From contig NC_132896.1 in assembly GCF_030463535.1 (NCBI RefSeq), forward strand, positions 21,061,709 through 21,125,708: a DNA stretch of 64,000 nucleotides. The letters run 5' to 3'. Position numbers and translations under genes: made by a program. The notes under the pieces are model-generated. The model worked only from the letters and a program-made list of their open reading frames with translations, had not been told where the DNA came from and searched no databases. Shown here piece by piece: positions 59,604-64,000 of this stretch (position 1 is the stretch's first letter; the number at the start of each line of letters is the position of its first letter). Source of the stretch: Salminus brasiliensis. Taxonomy: Eukaryota; Chordata; Actinopteri; Characiformes; Bryconidae.

Positions 59604-60150
59604 CTTGATTTTGTTAGCTATAATGATGTAGGGAATATTAGATGATGACGAGACCCTCTCCCTGAAAGGGAAAAAAAACAACATAGCCCCATGTTCTGTA
59701 GATTTCACTGTAACTTTTGAAATCTGTCAGTTTACAAGCAGACAGCCAACAAATCCAAGCAAAGTGACAGAATACAGCATGTATTTATTACAAATGCGTA
59801 ACATTCAAACGACAGAATCCAACTAAACATTAGCTAGATACATTAGCTAGCTAACTATTAACAGCGCTGTAGATCAGAGTCGGTGTAGGCTAGCTATCAG
59901 GCTAACAACATCAACATGCTAACTAGTTAGCTAGCTAGCTAGACAACATGCTAGCTAAATATCCAGACCGTGTGTATAATAATTCGATGTTGTACAGAAA
60001 ACTGTACCGCAATATCATTCTCACCTACACGAAAACTCTGTAGTATTAGGAAAATATAAAAGCCTGTTAAATGCAATTTAAAATGTCTTAGGTTCCATTG
60101 CTGGATATTCAGCTACCTATAGCAAGCACTACTGATGTGAACAGAGGCAC
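59585..60150 (-). other. taf7: taf7 5' untranslated exons and promoter area (inferred)
   Basis: The ATG exon has a good acceptor (TTTCAG) that puts its 5' edge at 59661, so 58 bases of it are 5' UTR. Upstream, a GTGAG donor at 60024 follows sequence ending TTTCGTGTAG, so a non-coding first exon probably ends at 60025 and begins near 60150. That exon contains a short upstream ATG (MEPKTF then stop). The transcription start cannot be fixed from sequence. Confidence 0.45.
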
Positions 60151-60359
60151 TGCTTCTTCTTTTTCCGTGTCGCACTTAGTCGTGCATATCGCCACCTACC
60201 GAAAACAGCGCCACTAGCAGTGTGGATCATCCTGCTCGAGCGAAGCTACGTGAGATAGCTAACGATAAAAAAATCAATGCTAATACTAGCTAACTGAATT
60301 GTGCCCGTAGCGTTTTCTTCTCAGTAACATCTTTGTTGTTGTGTTGTTGCACCAATACT

Positions 60360-60417
60360 TTACCCCAATTCACCCCAGTTACTATACTTGACCCCAATTT
60401 ACCCCAGTTATTATACT
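60360..60417. repeat. 29-bp tandem duplication upstream of taf7
   Basis: Units 60360-60388 and 60389-60417 differ at only a few bases. Each also has an internal repeat of the word ACCCCA followed by A/G TT. Confidence 0.8.
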
Positions 60418-60983
60418 GCCATCTAGTGTTACAGGTGTAACGATACTCGATACGCTCTTCCTTTCTTCGTTTTGGTGAAGTCCATCTGTGCGCGTCATAT
60501 GAAATATCAATAGTGGAATCACAGCTTCCAGACTTTCACTTGAAATCCGAAAAAAGTTACAAGGATGAGCCTTTTTATTAGATTGTATTTTTTTTTTAAA
60601 GCAGTCAGTAGAGGGCGTATCGGATGAACTGCCGTAATACTGCTAAATAAATAATTCGGGGTTTCAGTTTTATCACGTATACACACGTATAAATTATAAT
60701 TATAACGTGTATATGGTGCACAGAGTAATCAGCTCAGAGCCTACTAGCCATTTCTTTTTTATTTATTCATTATCAATGCGACTTTACTAAAATGTGCCCT
60801 AGCCTGAGGTAAGCTAGCTAGCTTAGTTACATTGCTGCACGCTGTTTACCCTCCTTGGTCAGGAATATTTTTCTTTTTCCGTGAGACACACAAACGTACC
60901 AACACATACAACCTGTCTAAGGATGTAAGAATTAGGGAGAGTTTGCATCAATGTAAGACGTAATGGCGGCTCGCTGTATAAGC

Positions 60984-61055
60984 TCCCATATGGTCTAGCG
61001 GTTAGGATTCCTGGTTTTCACCCAGGCGGCCCGGGTTCGACTCCCGGTATGGGAA
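60984..61055 (+). tRNA. tRNA-Glu (anticodon TTC)
   Basis: This is a complete 72-nt cloverleaf. The acceptor stem TCCCATA pairs with TATGGGA (61048-61054), with discriminator A at 61055. The anticodon stem CCTGG/CCAGG encloses loop TTTTCAC, with anticodon TTC at 61017-61019. The T arm contains the B box GGTTCGACTCC. A TTTT Pol III terminator follows at 61062-61065. The sequence looks the same as the vertebrate tRNA-Glu-TTC I know. No intron is present and CCA is not encoded, as expected. Confidence 0.97.
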
Positions 61056-61061
61056 TGAATG

Positions 61062-61065
61062 TTTT
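61062..61065 (+). terminator. Pol III terminator of tRNA-Glu
   Basis: TTTT tract seven bases after the discriminator base, typical Pol III termination. Confidence 0.75.
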
Positions 61066-62488
61066 CTTTCTCGTTCTTCTGTTAGATATAGTGTGGGCTT
61101 TAAACTGTTGGTTAGAACGAAACATCCAGTTTTAATACGTAAAATAATTATGGGGCGGGATTTTCCTTAATACTTAAACTGGACGAACTGAAACTATGGG
61201 TGGAGCAATGTGTTTTTGGAGTACTTCAACGGAGTAGTGAAATCTTATGATGAAACACGCCTGGTTAGTTTCCAAACTAAAGAACACTGTTGGCTACAAT
61301 GTAACATCGCGCGTAGAATAGCATATATGTGCGATGAAAAGTGGTGGGCAAAGTAGTCTCTTTTTAAGATTTTTGGAGAATTTATCGTGTCATTTTTATT
61401 CAGAGCCTGCTACATGAAGTTTAGGCTATGCGTGGAATACCGAATCCTTCTCCCTGAGAGAATGTTGACCAATCAGTTTCGAGGGAAAATGTGACTGCTA
61501 GGAATTCCCCACACGCCGCCTTCCAGTTCCAGCGAAAACAGTGGGACCTTACGGCAGACACGAGACACCAACACAGCCTGGAAACTGCACAGGCTGACAC
61601 GGTCTGTGAGAAGCTAAATGAGCGAACTAATTTAGCTCTGAGAAGACGTTTCCCAGAGCAGACGAGGGATAAAATACCCAGTGGAGAATGTCAGACTTCA
61701 TTGGAGTAGTTTTATTAAAGTGGACATCGCATACCCATCACTAGCAGGCGATACTTGAACCAAAAACATTCAACTCTGTACAAGAACTAGCATCAATAAT
61801 ACGGTAAGTTGTTCCCTCTTAACTCCCAAAATGAGTTAAAATTGCTCCTTTATTCTTAAATACTCACGATCGCCAATGCTACAACATTGGGAAAGCGTAA
61901 GGCTCGTGGTTCAGCAACCGAAGGCGTTTTTTAGAGGGGACTGTGAATAAACCTAGTAGTTTTATATTAGTTTCTGTTTCTCTTTTTTGTATTTCAAAAT
62001 CTATAAAGGTGCCCTTTTGCAGGCTAAGACCAGACCGTTCTTCGAATTTCTGCCACATGGCCACGTTTAATAAAGCACTAAGTTAAATACTTAGCACTGT
62101 TGTCTTCTCAGTGACTGCGCTTTTAGTCACAGCAGCCCCTCAGGCTGAAATGACCCACTATTACCACCATACCATAACTGTGCGCTTAGCAGTACCAACA
62201 TGATGAAGAGCATGTGACTCACTGAGCCGTTCAGTGTGTGGGTCCGTTGTCTCAGTCCCACAGAACAGCCTTTAGGAGACAGTAGTGGGGGGTGGGGAGC
62301 TTCACAGTTCCATCAGCACCACCCATCTAGTTGGTCACTGTTTAGTATGTGCTTGTTATAAACATTTGTTAAAGGAGATCAGTTTCAGTAGAACTGTATT
62401 TACCTTTCTGTTTGACCTTTCTTGATTTGCCTTCTGTTGCTACTTGAGTTGCAATACTGTGTGAAAAAATGCTGGTTAATCTACTTCA

Positions 62489-62548
<60 letters not shown>

Positions 62549-64000
62549 TGATGAGAGTCTGGTCAATGAACTACAGAGAGCAGTTTGAATGTTGTAAGTG
62601 CGTTGATGCTCAGCCCATCTGCTAACTGTCCAAATGTTTGCCAGATGTTTACATTTTTTGGGCTCGGATGCTGGCCTTTTGGGACATGCAAGATGAAGTA
62701 TCTTATTTGGCTCGCCGTAGGGAGGAGCTGAAACAGGAATGTTTTATGCCGTCTTGCGATGGGAGTTTTTGGTATTACTCAGCATGGCCTGTCTAGAAAG
62801 CATATCAGCTGGTTCTGATGGAGCCCTCCCATTACTGCACATCCCCCCCTCCTCTACATCCCAGCGGCCCTCAGATAGCTGGAAATTTCAGTCTTCTGAA
62901 ACCAATTATCCTCAGTAAAGAGGCTCTAAATATACCCTCAGCGGTGTAGTTGCTCTATAACCCAATGCAAGCTGCGTCTTTTTCTTGGGGAAAAAAGTGC
63001 CCTCAGTGAATTTACCCCCTTAGTCTTGCTGTGGTACTTTGTGTGCCTTCAGAGTCATGTGCAGTGACCCTGTCCCGCCTTTGAACTGCACTGCCAGAGG
63101 GACTTATCTGCACAAAAGAACTCTGAGGGACTGGTCGTCTTTCATTAGAGCTGGAGCAGGGTTATGATGAGAATGGGAGGCTTCTGTCAATAAGGCAACT
63201 GGAATTCCCTTGTACTCGGCCTGGTACGCGTGACCATGATATCACCGTCAGCGAAGAGCAAATGGAGGAGGGTTGGCGGACAATAGAAGACCCTGACTCA
63301 CCACACGCACTCTGCTCTGCCTGTTCTCAGCAGTGTAGCCTTGGCCTGATGGTTTGGAAAATCGCATAAGATATGAGCTAATGGCCTCGCTATTGATTTG
63401 TCTGCTCATTTAAAGACATTTGTCTTTATAAACTCTCCATCCAGGAACTGCATCACCAGGGTACCAGCAACATGAGATGACGTGCCCTCACAGACCCACA
63501 ACACTTGGGATATATGTCTGGAGTCTGTTAGAAAGAGGGGGTTTTATGGGGCATGGTCTCACTACTTTAGTTCTGAGGTGTTGTGAAGGGCATGTACAGT
63601 AGTAGCCATTGAATAAGGAAAGTATTACCATGCCATCCTGAGCCCTTTATAGTGTGAGATGGACCAAACTAAGGTAAGACTATAACTTCCACAAGGTGGC
63701 ATTGTGCATATATAACCCAATGGTTTGTCATGTGAATGAAACATGAAAGAGGATGTGACAATATTTGTCATCTTTCAGTGTTGCATCATTTTAAAGGTGA
63801 AGAGGATCACTGTGTATTAGCAGTAAGTTAGCAGTAAGTTTTTCCACTCTGTGTTTTTTCTCAACATGTGCTATTGATTAAATAAAAGTGCAGTGTTAGT
63901 GACATACAAAACTCAGTTGTTCTATTTCTGTAAAAAGAAAGTTCCATGTTGATTCTTACTTTTGTATGGGTAAGTATGGGAACTTTTGTGTAGTTGCTAG
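61066..64000. other. Right end, no gene recognised
   Basis: 2.9 kb after the tRNA gene. Only the (AT)n tract at 62491 stands out. The open frame at 61491-61709 has no recognisable motif. Sequence near 62640-63480 is less AT-rich than its surroundings and could be part of a gene continuing beyond the window, but nothing identifies it. Confidence 0.5.
62491..62546. repeat. (AT)n microsatellite
   Basis: About 28 AT units in the gene-free right end. Confidence 0.95.

Noticed and set aside
61491..61709. 72-residue open frame near the tRNA
   Set aside because: No recognisable family, no splice partner, and length expected by chance.
61730..61900. Possible U-type small nuclear RNA gene
   Set aside because: A few words looked U1-like, but the order and stems do not fit.

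Overview
This is vertebrate nuclear DNA, almost certainly from a ray-finned (teleost) fish. Genes are split by GT-AG introns, the proteins are vertebrate families, and the introns are full of fish-type Tc1 transposons, tRNA-derived SINEs, LINE fragments, foldback MITEs and (CA)n/(GA)n/(AT)n microsatellites. The MITE and SINE types resemble those I know from ostariophysan fish (characins, catfish); that placement is an inference.

Layout. (1) About 932-33607, + strand: the 3' two thirds of a dystrophin-family gene, drp2, in 15 exons (WW domain, EF-hand region, ZZ zinc finger, C-terminal coiled coils, stop at 33607). The 5' part lies before the window. (2) 33608-37060: probable long drp2 3' UTR and convergent intergenic DNA. 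(3) 37061-45998, - strand: a complete 8-exon AIPL1/AIP-family co-chaperone gene whose TPR module is present twice, predicted at 808 residues against 384 for human AIPL1. (4) 45999-50195: repeat-rich spacer with Tc1 relics and MITEs. (5) 50196 to about 60150, - strand: a complete multi-exon taf7 gene (TFIID subunit, 362 residues), with a Tc1 element and a SINE in one intron. (6) 60984-61055: tRNA-Glu(TTC) on the + strand. (7) 61056-64000: no gene recognised.

The three protein genes are not an operon. drp2 encodes a membrane-cytoskeleton scaffold, the AIPL1-like gene a predicted Hsp90/client co-chaperone, and taf7 a general transcription factor subunit. The drp2-taf7 linkage matches the human Xq22 neighbours DRP2 and TAF7L. 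The AIPL1-like gene between them is the most unusual item: its first five exon junctions fall at the same CDS positions as in human AIPL1, and it carries a second, exon-phase-matched copy of the TPR exons plus a long charged tail.

All exon joins were made by hand from splice sites, reading frame and family similarity. No alignment or transcript search could be run.
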